Source of the DNA: Candidatus Accumulibacter cognatus
GTDB lineage: Bacteria > Pseudomonadota > Gammaproteobacteria > Burkholderiales > Rhodocyclaceae
Assembly: GCA_013414765.1 (NCBI GenBank)
Contig: CP058708.1
Location: forward strand, 3,467,553-3,531,552
Direction: 5' to 3'
Length of the DNA: 64,000 bases
The notes beneath the pieces are model-generated. The model made no database searches, was not told the DNA's origin, and saw only the letters and a program-made list of their open reading frames with translations. Numbering within the stretch: position 1 is the first letter of the stretch; every line of letters begins with the position of its first letter. The position numbers and the translations under genes are program-made. This document shows, in pieces, positions 34,713 through 45,175 of this stretch.

Positions 34713-36009
34713 CGGCGGCCGCCGTCGGCGAGGTAGCGCAGCGTCGGTTCGCGGTGCGAGAGGATGCCGCCGGGTTTCCAGACCATGATCAGGATCATCG
34801 CCGCGCCGAAGAGCAGCATCCGGTATTCGGCGAAGTCGCGCCCGAGTTCGGGCAGCAGCACCAGCACCAGGGAGGCGAGGACGACACCGAGCTGGCTGCC
34901 CATGCCGCCGAGAACGACGATCGCCAGGATGATCGCCGACTCGTTGAAGGTGAACGATTCGGGCGAGATGAATCCCTGCCGGGCCGCGAAAAAGACGCCG
35001 GCGAAACCGCCGAGCATGGCCCCGATGGCAAAGGCCGAGAGCTTGACGTTGCGCGCATTGATGCCCATTGCCTTGCAGGCGATCTCGTCTTCGCGCATGG
35101 CTTCCCAGGCGCGGCCGATCGGGAGCCGGCGCATTCTGGAGACGAAGCCGTTGGTGAGCAGCGCCAGCGCGAGAATCAGGTAATAGAGGAAGATGATGCG
35201 GTGGTTGGGAGCATATTCGAGACCGAAGAACGAGGCGAAGGTCGGATCGTCGCCAGGCGGTTTGAAAGGCAGGCCGAAGAACGAGGGGCGCGGGATCGAG
35301 GGGATACCGTTCGGGCCGCCCGAAAGCTCGGTCCAGTTGACCAGGATGACGCGGATGATCTCGCCGAAGCCGAGCGTCACGATTGCCAGGTAATCGCCGC
35401 GCAGGCGCAGCGTCGGCCAGCCGAGGATGATCCCGAAGCTCGCCGCCATGGCGCCGGCGACCGGCAGCGCCTGCCAGAATCCCCAGCCGAATTGCGTGGA
35501 CAAGAGACCATAGGTATAGGCGCCGACCGCGTAGAAAGCGACATAGCCGAGATCGAGCAGGCCGGCCAGACCGACGACGACGTTCAGGCCCCAGCCGAGC
35601 ATCACGTAGATCAGCACCGTGGTCGCGGTATCGACGACGTAGCGGTTCTCGGAAAAAACGATCGGCAGCACCAGCGAAACGCCGAGTGCGATCCAGCCGA
35701 CCCAGGTCAGCAGCGGGCTGCTCGCCAGGCGGCGCCCGCTGACCGCCTCTACGGCCTGTTCGCGTATTTGCCGGCGTGCCCGCAGGTGGTCGAGGGCATA
35801 GCGCAGCAGCAGGCGGCCGGCGAAGCATACGGCGACGAATGAACATAGCGCCGGCCAGCGGGTGGTGATGCGTAGCGCGCCACCCTGGTCGACGGTGCTC
35901 AGGCCGATCATCGGGATGCCGAGCAGCAGGGCGATCAGGGCCAGCGCCGCGGCGTCCTTGAGGCGCTCGGCCGGGGTGACGCCGGGGTGGGCGAGAACGA
36001 GTGTTGCCA

Positions 36010-36010
<1 letters not shown>
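34709..36010 (-). CDS. livM: LivM, permease of the branched-chain amino-acid transporter
   Basis: A 433-aa inner-membrane permease with about ten helices. The LivM core begins near residue 110 (YVMLGWGLNVVVGLAGLLDL, YVAFYAVGAYTYGLLSTQFG) and includes GDYLAIVTLGFGEIIRVILV and MREDEIACKAMGINARNVKL, the ATPase-coupling loop. The N-terminal 110 residues add extra helices, as in the longer LivM type of E. coli. It overlaps livG by 4 bp and livH by 1 bp. Confidence 0.94.
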
Positions 36011-36924
<914 letters not shown>

Positions 36925-37009
36925 GGTCCTCCTCCTTGTTGCCTGCGTGAAACGCAGGGCTCAGCGGTGCGGACGGCATGCCTGCCAGGTGTCCGCGTCA
37001 AGCACATTG

Positions 37010-37204
37010 TCAAAACTTTGTTGGCTCCGGGATGCCGAGGTCACGGCAAATCTTGATTGCCAAGAGGTTGCTGATCTCGTTGTGCCTTGGAACTGCGCTT
37101 CGCCTGTTTGTGCTTACGTTGCACCACCAGGAATGACTACCGCCCTCGCGCAGCAATGCGCATTCATGCGCCATGAGGTGTGACAGCAAGTCACGCCGTT
37201 TCAT
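37010..37204 (-). CDS. hicA: HicA toxin (mRNA interferase)
   Basis: A 64-aa HicA protein: MKRRDLLSHLMAHECALLRE, then GGSHSWWCNVSTNRRSAVPR and HNEISNLLAIKICRDLGIPE. The GGSHS motif carries the catalytic histidine of the dsRBD-like ribonuclease fold, and PRHNEI is typical. Its start overlaps the hicB stop by 4 bp. It differs in type and length from the hicA cassette at 19533, so the two were acquired independently. Confidence 0.92.
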   Translation of the reverse strand: MKRRDLLSHLMAHECALLREGGSHSWWCNVSTNRRSAVPRHNEISNLLAIKICRDLGIPEPTKF

Positions 37205-37413
37205 AGAGCAATTGGCAATTCTTCAAACCTTTTGCCAGCCGCATCGAGTGCCTCTGCGCGATTGAAGTCAATGGCTTCGATCAATGTCTCGCGTAGTGAC
37301 TGTAACAACGCTTCGCGCGAAGATTCCTGACAATTTACGCCAGGCACTTCTTCTATCCAGCCGATCCACCAGTCGGCATCCTGCTTGATTACTGCGGTGT
37401 AGCTTCGGTTCAT
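37201..37413 (-). CDS. hicB: HicB antitoxin (short type)
   Basis: A 70-aa HicB: YTAVIKQDADWWIGWIEEVP, GVNCQESSREALLQSLRETL. It has the RNase-H-like fold only, with no DNA-binding helix pair, as in the short HicB subgroup. It precedes hicA in the unit. A RBS AGGAGAACGC stands just before the ATG. Confidence 0.9.
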   Translation of the reverse strand: MNRSYTAVIKQDADWWIGWIEEVPGVNCQESSREALLQSLRETLIEAIDFNRAEALDAAGKRFEELPIAL

Positions 37414-37430
37414 GGTGCGTTCTCCTTTAC

Positions 37431-37500
37431 CCCCCAGGGTCAGTCCGTTGATCAGTTGCTAAAGTGCGAGAGCCATGGTCCTCCTTCCTTGTTGCGTGCG
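37431..37500. repeat. Duplicated livH 5' fragment with stop codon
   Basis: Near-identical to 36879-36947. On the minus strand it would begin MALAL and then stop at once (CAG changed to TAG), so it is a dead fragment. It lies just upstream of hicB, consistent with a duplication that accompanied insertion of the toxin-antitoxin pair. Confidence 0.85.
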
Positions 37501-37523
37501 ATGTGACCGCAGGTCACGCGGCT

Positions 37524-37751
37524 TTACTGGGCTATCGGCAACTCGATCAGGAATACTTCGTCTCCCGGGACAGCTACAATAGCCCCTGTGCGGAGTTGTA
37601 CTAAACGCTTCTTGGCCACTAATGCCCATTTCTTATCAATACCTGGTTCCGGTGGACTAAGGCTCTTCAGAATCGACTCAACAACCATGGCTCTTTTCTT
37701 CACTGGCTGAGAAATAGCCTCCTCTAACAAGCATACTGTCTTCAAGTGCAT
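37524..37751 (-). CDS. Addiction-module-like antitoxin component
   Basis: A 75-aa protein resembling putative addiction-module components (the unstable-antitoxin type): ISQPVKKRAMVVESILKSLS, PPEPGIDKKWALVAKKRLVQ, LRTGAIVAVPGDEVF. The second helix and the LRTGAIVAVPGDEV tail match the pattern of these proteins (xxxGxxxxVPGxEVF). No adjacent RelE/ParE toxin is visible, so it is an orphan. Confidence 0.72.
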   Translation of the reverse strand: MHLKTVCLLEEAISQPVKKRAMVVESILKSLSPPEPGIDKKWALVAKKRLVQLRTGAIVAVPGDEVFLIELPIAQ

Positions 37752-37784
37752 CCAGTTGGCAATGCTGACCTTGGAAACAGAATG

Positions 37785-38735
37785 TCATGACTGAGAAGGC
37801 CGTCGGTTTCGGGGCATCCCTTGGAGGTCCTTGTTGAGTGCAACGTGGACCGCCTTCTTTGGGTCCTTGCTATAATTCGACATCAGGTTGTAGTCGATTT
37901 CGTAGGTCCTCGCTGGCAATAAACCGAACTCATGCTTTTCGAGCAGTTCGATCAAGCGATCCCCGTCGATCAATTCGATGGGTTTGCAACCCGGACGGCG
38001 GGCAGCGTCCCGAGCATTGTCAGTAAAGTAGCCGGTGGTAAAAAAGATTCCTTTCTCGGCATCCCCAACAGCACCTTGAAAACTCTGCACTTCACGTGAA
38101 GAGACCGGACCGGAGTAACGTTTGCATTGAAAGGCAATCTTGGCTGTGACGATTGGTCCCAGGGGAAGGTATCCTTCGCCATCGATGCCTTTGTCACCAG
38201 TAACGCCAGTTACTCTTACTCTTTCAAGCCCAAGATGCTTCAGGAGATCGGCACAAAACCTCTCGAACGATTCGGGGGAGAGTGCCTGCCGTTGTACGAG
38301 TAACTCTTCACCGTATCCGTTCGGCGGACTTGTTACAAAGGGCTGATCTTCGACAGCTTCTGGCGGAGGTTCTTGCGCTTGTGCCCGCTTCTCGGCATGA
38401 ATGGCGACCCATTTTCTGGCTATTTCGCGCGCTTGATCGTAGGTGAGGTGGAGTTTCTGGCTGGACGATGTGAGCATCCAGATTCCGTGTTTGGGTGACG
38501 ACAGCAACCCTTCCCAAACAAGATATTGACGAGCCCAAGCGACCTGATTCGGGAACCGTAAACTGCCACTTCCGAGCTTGGCGAATCGCTTTTCATCTGG
38601 AACATGCGCAAGCCTGGCGACCGAGTCGCAAACCTCTCTTGGTGTGGCCGATCCGTTCAATTCCCGCAATGCGTCGAGTATGTATGGCATCCACTGTACG
38701 AATTCCGCTTGTCTTTTATCTGTTGGTTGGCTCAT
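37785..38735 (-). CDS. Mrr-like restriction endonuclease
   Basis: A 316-aa protein from ATG 38735 (MSQPTDKRQAEFVQWMPYIL). The N-terminal Mrr_N winged helix covers about 1-95 (RFPNQVAWARQYLVWEGLLS). The PD-(D/E)xK domain is near 155-270: FERFCADLLKHLGLERVRVT, GDKGIDGEGYLPLG and the core QCKRY in KIAFQCKRYSGPVSSREVQ. Like the cassette Mrr at 22077 it probably cleaves methylated foreign DNA. It sits between orphan antitoxin genes, inside the liv/put locus. Confidence 0.88.
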   Translation of the reverse strand: MSQPTDKRQAEFVQWMPYILDALRELNGSATPREVCDSVARLAHVPDEKRFAKLGSGSLRFPNQVAWARQYLVWEGLLSSPKHGIWMLTSSSQKLHLTYDQAREIARKWVAIHAEKRAQAQEPPPEAVEDQPFVTSPPNGYGEELLVQRQALSPESFERFCADLLKHLGLERVRVTGVTGDKGIDGEGYLPLGPIVTAKIAFQCKRYSGPVSSREVQSFQGAVGDAEKGIFFTTGYFTDNARDAARRPGCKPIELIDGDRLIELLEKHEFGLLPARTYEIDYNLMSNYSKDPKKAVHVALNKDLQGMPRNRRPSQS

Positions 38736-38805
38736 GATGTTGTTCAACTCTGCTGTGGAAAGCCGGCTTTGCACCCTGATTCCGCCTCAGGGTGCAGCCA
38801 ATACT

Positions 38806-39030
38806 TCATTGAAATTCGGCCCGCAAGCGGGAGAGAGTTTCAGCGCCGGGAAGTAGCGGCACCGTTCCACTCTCTATCTCTCCCTGGCGTCTTTCAACTT
38901 CTTCCGCCCAAGCGTTTTCAACGTTTGGTTCAACGTCAAGACTGGCGATGAGTTTCTCCACCAGGCGAGCTCGTTGGACAGCAGGCAGGCCGAGTACTTC
39001 GGCCTCAAGTTCTTCAACGGTGGCGGACAT
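38806..39030 (-). CDS. Addiction-module-like antitoxin component
   Basis: A 74-aa protein of the same small-antitoxin family as 37524: EELEAEVLGLPAVQRARLVE, KLIASLDVEPNVENAWAEEV, and the tail VPLLPGAETLSRLRAEFQ. AGAAAGG precedes the ATG. No toxin gene adjoins it; the neighbour downstream is the Mrr-like nuclease. It lies just downstream of the 3' part of putA. Confidence 0.8.
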   Translation of the reverse strand: MSATVEELEAEVLGLPAVQRARLVEKLIASLDVEPNVENAWAEEVERRQGEIESGTVPLLPGAETLSRLRAEFQ

Positions 39031-39114
39031 GCCTTTCTCCCGATCAAGTAGTCATATGGTCACAGGGTGCCATAAAGGTAACGCGTACAGGCAACTTGCC
39101 CATGCGGAGGGGGG

Positions 39115-39776
39115 TCACTCGCCTTCGTCGAGCGCCATCAGCCCGGCGTTGCCGCCGGCGGCGGTGGTATCGACACTGAGCGTGCGCTCGCTGGCAAAGC
39201 GATAGAGATAATGCGGGCCGCCGGCCTTCGGACCGGTGCCCGAGAGTCCCTCGCCGCCGAAGGGCTGGACGCCGACGACGGCGCCGATGATGTTGCGGTT
39301 CACATAGGTGTTGCCGACGTGCAGGCGGTCGGTGATGCGCTTGATGGTTTCGTCGATGCGGCTGTGGATGCCCAGCGTCAGTCCGTAGCCGGTATTGGCG
39401 ATGGCCGCGCAGACCTGGTCGAGGTCTTCGGCACGCCAGCGCACGACGTGCAGGATCGGCCCGAAGACTTCCCGTTCGAGGCGGGCGATGCTGTCGATCT
39501 CGTAGGCACGCGGTGCGAAGAAGGTGCCGTGCCGGGTGGCTTCCTCGTCGAGTGGGCAGGTGAAAATCGGCGTCGCAAAGCTGTCGAGCCAGCGTGCGTG
39601 TGCCACCAGGAGCGCACGCGCCGCTTCATCGATCACCGGGCCGACATCGGTCGCGATGTCGGCCGGGTTGCCGATGCACAATTCCTGCATGGCGCCGGCG
39701 AGCAATTCGCAGACACGGTCGGCGATGTCGGCCTGGATATACAGGACGCGCAGCGCTGAGCAGCGCTGCCCGGCCG
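39115..39776 (-). pseudogene. putA: putA, 3' part (P5C dehydrogenase C-terminal region)
   Basis: The continuation of putA beyond the IS66-family insertion. Starting at the element border it reads GQRCSALRVLYIQADIA, which holds the catalytic cysteine of the P5C dehydrogenase, then VGPVIDEAARALLVAHARWL and GVQPFGGEGLSGTGPKAGGP, ending MALDEGE. It has no start codon of its own at the junction; an internal ATG at 39705 would give only a fragment lacking the cysteine. Removing the element and one 8-bp duplication joins it in frame to the 5' part. Confidence 0.93.
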
Positions 39777-41492
39777 GTAAACGTTCACATCCCCCTCCGT
39801 TTTTTTACGCTGCTGCCGGGATAGCGGGAAGCGGGGGAAGTTCCAGGCCCTTGCGAGCCGCCCGGATGACAGTGCCGAGATAGCGCCATGAGGAGGCGCC
39901 GCGAAGACGGCAAGTTTCGATGACGCTGGCGAGGAGAGCGAAAGCACGCGTACCCGCTTCGGAGCGCGTGCCGTGGCTGATGTGGCGGGCAATGACCCAG
40001 TGGCGCAGGGCCTGTTCGGCGGCGTTGTTGGAGAGCGGCAAATGCGGCTCGCCGAGCGGACGCATGATCACCTCCCAGTCGTAGAGGAATTCACGCGCGA
40101 CGCTGCGCAGCGCCGGGTGGGCATCACTCCAGTGAGCGGTGCACAGGCTCTTCAGCCGATCGACATGGGTCGCGTAGAGGAAGGGTAGCCCTTCCGGCGG
40201 AAGATCGATCCGCGCCGCGTAGATGGCATCCTTCAGCGTGTGCATGAGGCCTTCCATCTCCTGCCCGACGCCAGATACCCGGCCATCGCTGGATTCGGCC
40301 AGGCCCCGCAGCTTCCGTATCAGATGCGGCCAGCAGCGCAGGCGATTCAGCCAGGCCCGGTAGACACGGTAACCATCGCTGATCAGGATGCCGTAATAGC
40401 CATCCTGCAGGACATTCTCCAGCATTTCCGCGTGCCGCGGGCCAATCACGAAGAGGACCGTCCAGGGGGTTACCAAGGCCCACAGCCAGAGCAGCAGGCG
40501 GTTCTCCGGCCAGGAGGTCTCATCCACATTCAGTTGCGGTTCCTGCAGGAGGTCGGCCACCAGCACGTCCTCCAGCGGAAAACTGGCGCGCCCGGCTTCC
40601 CGGAGGGTCTCGTCGATCACGCCGACACTGAGCAGCAGGCCAAACATTTCCATCAGCGCCTCCCGAATCCGCGGCCGGGACAGACGCAGGCGCAGCGCAA
40701 GGAACACGATGAGTCCGGCCAACTGCGGACCAACCAGGCGCCATTCGCCCAACTCAACCTGCTCCCACTCATGCTCTCCTGCGGACCGCCAGGGCTGCGC
40801 ACGGCTGACATGGTCGCAGTGGTCGCAGTTCGTTTCGAGCAGATAGTGGCGGATGATAAGGAACATCAGCCCAATCTGGCCCTCGACCGGTGGTGCAATG
40901 TCGATCTCGTCCCAGGCGGTGTAACGCTTCGAAGGAGCGTCCGCTGAAAGCGCCTGCGCACAAGCGGTACAGTTCTCAGGGCGGTGATCGCAGGTGCCAG
41001 TGACCGCGAGCTTTTGCGTCCGGCCGTAGCCCGGGCTGCCGGGCTGCTTGCCCGCTTTCTTGCGGGAAGCTTTCGCCGCTGTCGAAGGCTTCACGGCGGC
41101 TTTGGCCGTGTCTTCCTCGACCTCGGTGACTTCTGTCTCGGTCTCGCCGGGCAAAGTCTCGATGACCGGAACAGTGCTCTCCTCAGGGCCTTCGGGTTTC
41201 GCCCAGGGCGCCTGACTGGTCGGCGGACGCGAGCTGTTCTCCGGGTTCCGGTGCAGCCGATCCTGCAACTCCTTGACGTCGTGCAGCAGACGCTTCGACA
41301 CTTCCAGCAATAGCTCCGCCGGCAGCCTTTTCAGCCAGTCGTCGTCCATCTGGAGAAGGTCGTGCTTACGCAGGTACATCGGGGCGGGTCGTCGTTGGGT
41401 ACCGACATCATGACATAGAAATTTTCGCTGCGGCGTAAATTTCAGGAAAATTAACGTTCACTGAGCAGGGGGGTGAACGTTTACCCCGGCCG
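39769..41492. mobile_element. IS66-family insertion sequence with 8-bp target duplication
   Basis: The element spans 39777-41484 (1708 bp). The ends are inverted repeats beginning GTAAACGTTCAC, with the GTAA start typical of IS66. CCCGGCCG occurs on both sides (39769-39776 and 41485-41492) as the target duplication; 8 bp is the size known for IS66. Only the large transposase is present; no tnpA/tnpB accessory genes, as in the single-gene subgroup of the family. The perfect duplication and undamaged ORF point to a recent insertion. Confidence 0.95.
39805..41379 (-). CDS. tnpC: IS66-family transposase (TnpC type)
   Basis: A 524-aa DDE transposase. The N-terminus has a coiled, helix-turn-helix region (LHDVKELQDRLHRNPENSSR with the conserved NSS-PPS style NSSRPPTSQAPWA) and a zinc-finger-like segment with CDHRPENCTACAQ and TNCDHCDHVSRAQ. 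The catalytic domain includes LNVDETSWPENRLLLWLWAL and YYGILISDGYRVYRAWLNRL for the first two aspartates, and the C-terminal GEPHLPLSNNAAEQALRHWV for the glutamate. It is intact and read in the same direction as putA. Confidence 0.95.
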   Translation of the reverse strand: MYLRKHDLLQMDDDWLKRLPAELLLEVSKRLLHDVKELQDRLHRNPENSSRPPTSQAPWAKPEGPEESTVPVIETLPGETETEVTEVEEDTAKAAVKPSTAAKASRKKAGKQPGSPGYGRTQKLAVTGTCDHRPENCTACAQALSADAPSKRYTAWDEIDIAPPVEGQIGLMFLIIRHYLLETNCDHCDHVSRAQPWRSAGEHEWEQVELGEWRLVGPQLAGLIVFLALRLRLSRPRIREALMEMFGLLLSVGVIDETLREAGRASFPLEDVLVADLLQEPQLNVDETSWPENRLLLWLWALVTPWTVLFVIGPRHAEMLENVLQDGYYGILISDGYRVYRAWLNRLRCWPHLIRKLRGLAESSDGRVSGVGQEMEGLMHTLKDAIYAARIDLPPEGLPFLYATHVDRLKSLCTAHWSDAHPALRSVAREFLYDWEVIMRPLGEPHLPLSNNAAEQALRHWVIARHISHGTRSEAGTRAFALLASVIETCRLRGASSWRYLGTVIRAARKGLELPPLPAIPAAA

Positions 41493-43971
41493 AGTTGAAA
41501 GCCGAGGCGACGACGTCGCGGACGATCTGTTCGGGCAATGCCGACGAATCGGCGATCAGCGTGTTCTGACCACCGGTTTCGGCGATCAGCGGCACCAGCG
41601 GGCCGTCCTTGCCGGCCAGCGTCTGGGCGATCAGGCGCGCGACCTCGGTCGAACCGGTAAAAGCGACGCCGGCACATGCGCGATCGGCAACCAGAGCGGC
41701 GCCGATGCGTCCGTCACCGGGCAGGAAGTTGAGCGCGCCGGCCGGGATGCCGGCGGTGTGCAGCAGTTCGACGGCCAGTGCGGCGACCAGCGGTGTCTGC
41801 TCGGCCGGTTTGGCGACGACGGTGTTGCCGGCGGCCAGCGCCGCGGCGATCTGGCCGACGAAAATCGCCAGTGGGAAATTCCACGGGCTGATGCAGACAA
41901 AGACGCCGCGGCCGTGCAAGGAGAGGCTGTTCTGCTCGCCAGTCGGGCCGGGCAGCGGGATCGGCCCGGAAAACTTCTCGCGGGCCTGTGCCGCGTAGTA
42001 GCGGCAGAAGTCGATCGCTTCACGCACTTCCGAGACGGCGTCGGCCTGCGTGCGGCCGCCTTCGCGAACGATCAGGGCGACCAGTTCCGGCAGGCGTCCC
42101 TGCAGCAGATCGGCGGCGCGGTCGAGGAGCGAGGCGCGCACGCTGGCGGGCGTCCCTTCCCAGGCCGGAAAAGCCGCCTGCGCGACAGCCAAGGCTTCAC
42201 CGACGTCGGCGACGCTGGCCTCGATCACGCGCCCGACGCCGTCGCGCTGGTCGGCCGGCGAATGCACGACCTGGCTGTCGCCGCCGCGCTGCCGGCCAGC
42301 GATCAGCGGCGCGGCGGTGTAGCTGACGCGCAGGCTCTGTTCGATGCTGTTGCGCAGGTCTTCGAGAGTGGGTTTGTCGTTCATGTCCAGTCCTTCACTA
42401 TTGATGCGTTCAGCGCCGAAGAGGTCGCGCGGCAAGGGAATGCGTGGCTGGCGCTTGATGGCCAGGGCGGCGGTCCTGTCAACGGGGTCGCTGAGCAGCG
42501 CGTCGATCGGCAGGCTGGCGTCGGCGATGCGGTTCACGAAGGACGAGTTGGCACCATTCTCGAGCAGGCGGCGCACCAAGTATGCCAGCAGGTCCTCGTG
42601 GCTGCCGACCGGGGCATAGACGCGGCAGGCGCGCCCCAGCTTGTCCTCACCGACGATCTGGTCGTAGAGTTCTTCGCCCATGCCGTGCAGGCGCTGGTAT
42701 TCCCATTCGTCGCTGCCGCCGGCGCTGATCGCAATCTCGGCGACGGCCGCCAGGGTGTGTGCGTTGTGCGTGGCGAAGGCCGGGTAGAAGGCCTCCGGGT
42801 GGTCGAACAGACGTCGGGCACAGGCCAGATACGAGAGGTCGCTCGACGCCTTGCGGGTGAATACCGGGTAATCGCGCAAGCCACGCTCCTGCGCGAGCTT
42901 GATCTCGGCATCCCAGTAAGCACCCTTGCACAGGCGGACCATCAGACGCCGGTCGGCGCGGTGGGCGAGGTCGGTGAGCCAGTCGATGAGCGGCAGCGCA
43001 CGCTTCTGGTAGGCCTGGACGGCCAGCCCGAGGCCGTTCCAGCCGGCCAGTTCGGCGTCGGTGGCGAGTGCCTCGATCAGGTCGAGCGACATTTCCAGAC
43101 GATCGACTTCTTCGGCGTCGATCGTAAAGCCGATATTGCGCGCCTTGGCATGGAGCGCGAGTTCCTTGACGACCGGCCACAATTCGTGGCGAACGCGACC
43201 CTCGTTGGCGACTTCGTAACGCGGATGCAGCGCCGAGAGCTTGATCGAGATCGACGGCGCTTCGTATGCCGGGCGGCCGGCAGCGGCGTCGCCAATCGCC
43301 CGGATCGCCGCGCGGTAGGACTCGAAGTAACGCAGCGCGTCGGCGCTGCTGCGCGCCGATTCGCCGAGCATGTCGTAGGAGTGGCGGTAGCCGGCCTTTT
43401 CGGCGCTGCGGGCGCGCTCCAGCGCTTCATGGATGTTGCGGCCCATCACGAACTGCTTTCCGAGAATGCGCATGGCAGTGATCACCGCCTGCCGGATCAC
43501 CGGCTCGCCGGTGCGCGCGACGAGTCGCTTGAGGGTGCCACGCAGGTTGCGGTCCTCGTTGTCGAGATTGACGATGCGGCCGGTGAGCATCAGCGCCCAG
43601 GTGCCGGCATTGACGAAAGTGCTGTGCGAGGTGCCGAGCCGCTTTTCCCATTCGGTACTGCCGATCTTGTCGCGAATCAGGCGATCGACGGTGGCCGCAT
43701 CGGGGATGCGCAGCAGCGCTTCGGCGAGGCACATCAGCACCACGCCTTCGCGCGACGAGAGGTCGTAGGTGGTCAGAAAGGCATCGATGCCTCCACTTTT
43801 GAGGCGGCTGTCGCGCACCGTCTGCACCAGTGGCGTTGCGCGTTCGCGAATGCCCTGTTGTTCGGAAGGCGTGAAGCGCGCCAGAGGGATCAGTTGCTCG
43901 ATGACCTGGGCTTCATCGATTCGGTGATATTCGCGCAGACGCTGGCGTAGTAGGTGGGTAGTGGCGCGCAT
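41485..43971 (-). pseudogene. putA: putA, 5' part (proline dehydrogenase and N-terminal P5C dehydrogenase), disrupted
   Basis: PutA oxidises proline to glutamate in two steps. This part holds 829 codons from ATG 43971 (GGAAGG 6 bases upstream; an in-frame GTG at 44001 is weaker). The proline dehydrogenase barrel (about 170-500) has KLSALHPRYEVANEGRVRHE, LMVRLCKGAYWDAEIKLAQE and YQRLHGMGEELYDQIVG. The aldehyde dehydrogenase Rossmann part follows (VFVCISPWNFPLAIFVGQIA, TGSTEVARL, AETGGQN). It lacks the N-terminal ribbon-helix-helix of regulatory PutA. It stops where the IS66 element enters, at NSAG before the catalytic QRC. Reconstructed length is 1046 aa. Confidence 0.94.
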
Positions 43972-44077
43972 GCTGCCTTCCAGTCGGTTCGGCGTCGACA
44001 CCAGGTGTCGCGCGGGGTTGTCGAAACGTCCGCCGATGGGGGCGGACGCTTGCCTGTGGCCTGCCGGTGCGGCAGGA

Positions 44078-45175
44078 TTACTTCTTCACATAGTCGTACT
44101 TGCCATCCTTCCACTGGTAGACGACAAAGGCTGGCGCCGAACTGTTTCCCTTGGCGTCGAACGACAGCTTGCCGATGACGGTGTCGAAGCTGCCGTTGCG
44201 CAGCGTTTTCTCGATGTCGGCGTACTTGGTGCTCTTGGCCTTGGTTGCGGCCTGGTCGAAGAGCTGGAAAGCAGCGTAGGCGTAGAGGACGTAACCTTCC
44301 GGTTCGATCTTGGCGTCGTGGAACTTCTTGACCACGGCGGCGGCGCTCGGGTTCTTGCGCGCATCCGGACCGAAGGTAAACAGCACGTTGTTGGCCTCGG
44401 GGCCGGCGGCGGTCGCGAGTTCGGTATTGGACATGGTGTCACCGCCCATCACCGTCAGTTTCAGGCCAGCCTGTTGCGCCTGCCGCAGAATCAGCGCCAC
44501 TTCGGTGTGATAACCGCCGTAGGACATGACTTCGACGCCGGCGGATTTGAGCTTGCTGACCAGCCCGGAATAGTCCTTTTCACCGGCGGTGATCGATTCG
44601 CGCAAGGCCGGCTTGACGCCCTTGGCTTCCATCGCCTTGGCGACTTCGTCGGCGAGGCCCTTGCCGTAGGCACTCTTGTCGTCAACCACGGCGATCTTCT
44701 TGCCCTTGAACTTCTCGGCGAGGTAGGCCCCGGCCACCTGGCCCTGCTGGTCGTCACGGCCGGCAATGGCGAAAATGTTCTTGAGGCCGCGGTCGGTGAC
44801 CTTGGGGTTGGTCGACACGGTCACTACCGGGATGTTGGCCTCGACGTACACTTCGGACGCCGGGATCGTCGATGACGAGCACCAGTGGCCGTGCATGAAG
44901 ATGATCTTCTTGTTCACCATCTGGTTGGCGACGGCGACGGCCTGTTTCGGATCACAGGCGTCGTCGCCGATTTCCAGCTTCAGTTTCTCACCAACGACGC
45001 CGCCCTTGGCGTTGATGTCGGTGATCGCCATCTCGGCGCCCTTCCGGATCTGGTCACCCGCCGAGGCGTACTGACCGGTCATCGGTCCGGCGATGGCCAC
45101 CAGGTGATCGGCGTAGACATTGCTGACCGCGAGGGAGAGCAGGCTGCAGCCGGCCGCCAGGATCTGTTTGTTCAT
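44078..45175 (-). CDS. livK: LivK/LivJ-type periplasmic amino-acid-binding protein
   Basis: A 365-aa substrate-binding protein with a signal peptide (MNKQILAAGCSLLSLAVSNV, cleaved near VYA-D). The mature part has AIAGPMTGQYASAGDQIRKG and the LIVBP pattern KLEIGDDACDPKQAVAVANQ, HWCSSSTIPASEVYVEANIP, and NIFAIAGRDDQQGQVAGAYL. Typical ligands are Leu, Ile, Val or related amino acids; the adjacent putA raises the possibility that proline is also a ligand (inference). An AGGAGGAAACC stands before the ATG. The start overlaps the gntR stop by 4 bp. Confidence 0.94.
   Translation of the reverse strand: MNKQILAAGCSLLSLAVSNVYADHLVAIAGPMTGQYASAGDQIRKGAEMAITDINAKGGVVGEKLKLEIGDDACDPKQAVAVANQMVNKKIIFMHGHWCSSSTIPASEVYVEANIPVVTVSTNPKVTDRGLKNIFAIAGRDDQQGQVAGAYLAEKFKGKKIAVVDDKSAYGKGLADEVAKAMEAKGVKPALRESITAGEKDYSGLVSKLKSAGVEVMSYGGYHTEVALILRQAQQAGLKLTVMGGDTMSNTELATAAGPEANNVLFTFGPDARKNPSAAAVVKKFHDAKIEPEGYVLYAYAAFQLFDQAATKAKSTKYADIEKTLRNGSFDTVIGKLSFDAKGNSSAPAFVVYQWKDGKYDYVKK

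Noticed and set aside
34713-35846. An upstream extension of the livG frame giving a 666-residue protein
   Set aside because: The extension overlaps livM in another frame and is arginine/alanine-rich nonsense. LivG has a good ATG at 34712 coupled to the livM stop.
41473-43950. An 825-codon open frame on the plus strand antisense to putA
   Set aside because: Its product is low-complexity and shows no domain; the minus strand encodes clear proline dehydrogenase and aldehyde dehydrogenase motifs. It is a GC-rich shadow frame.
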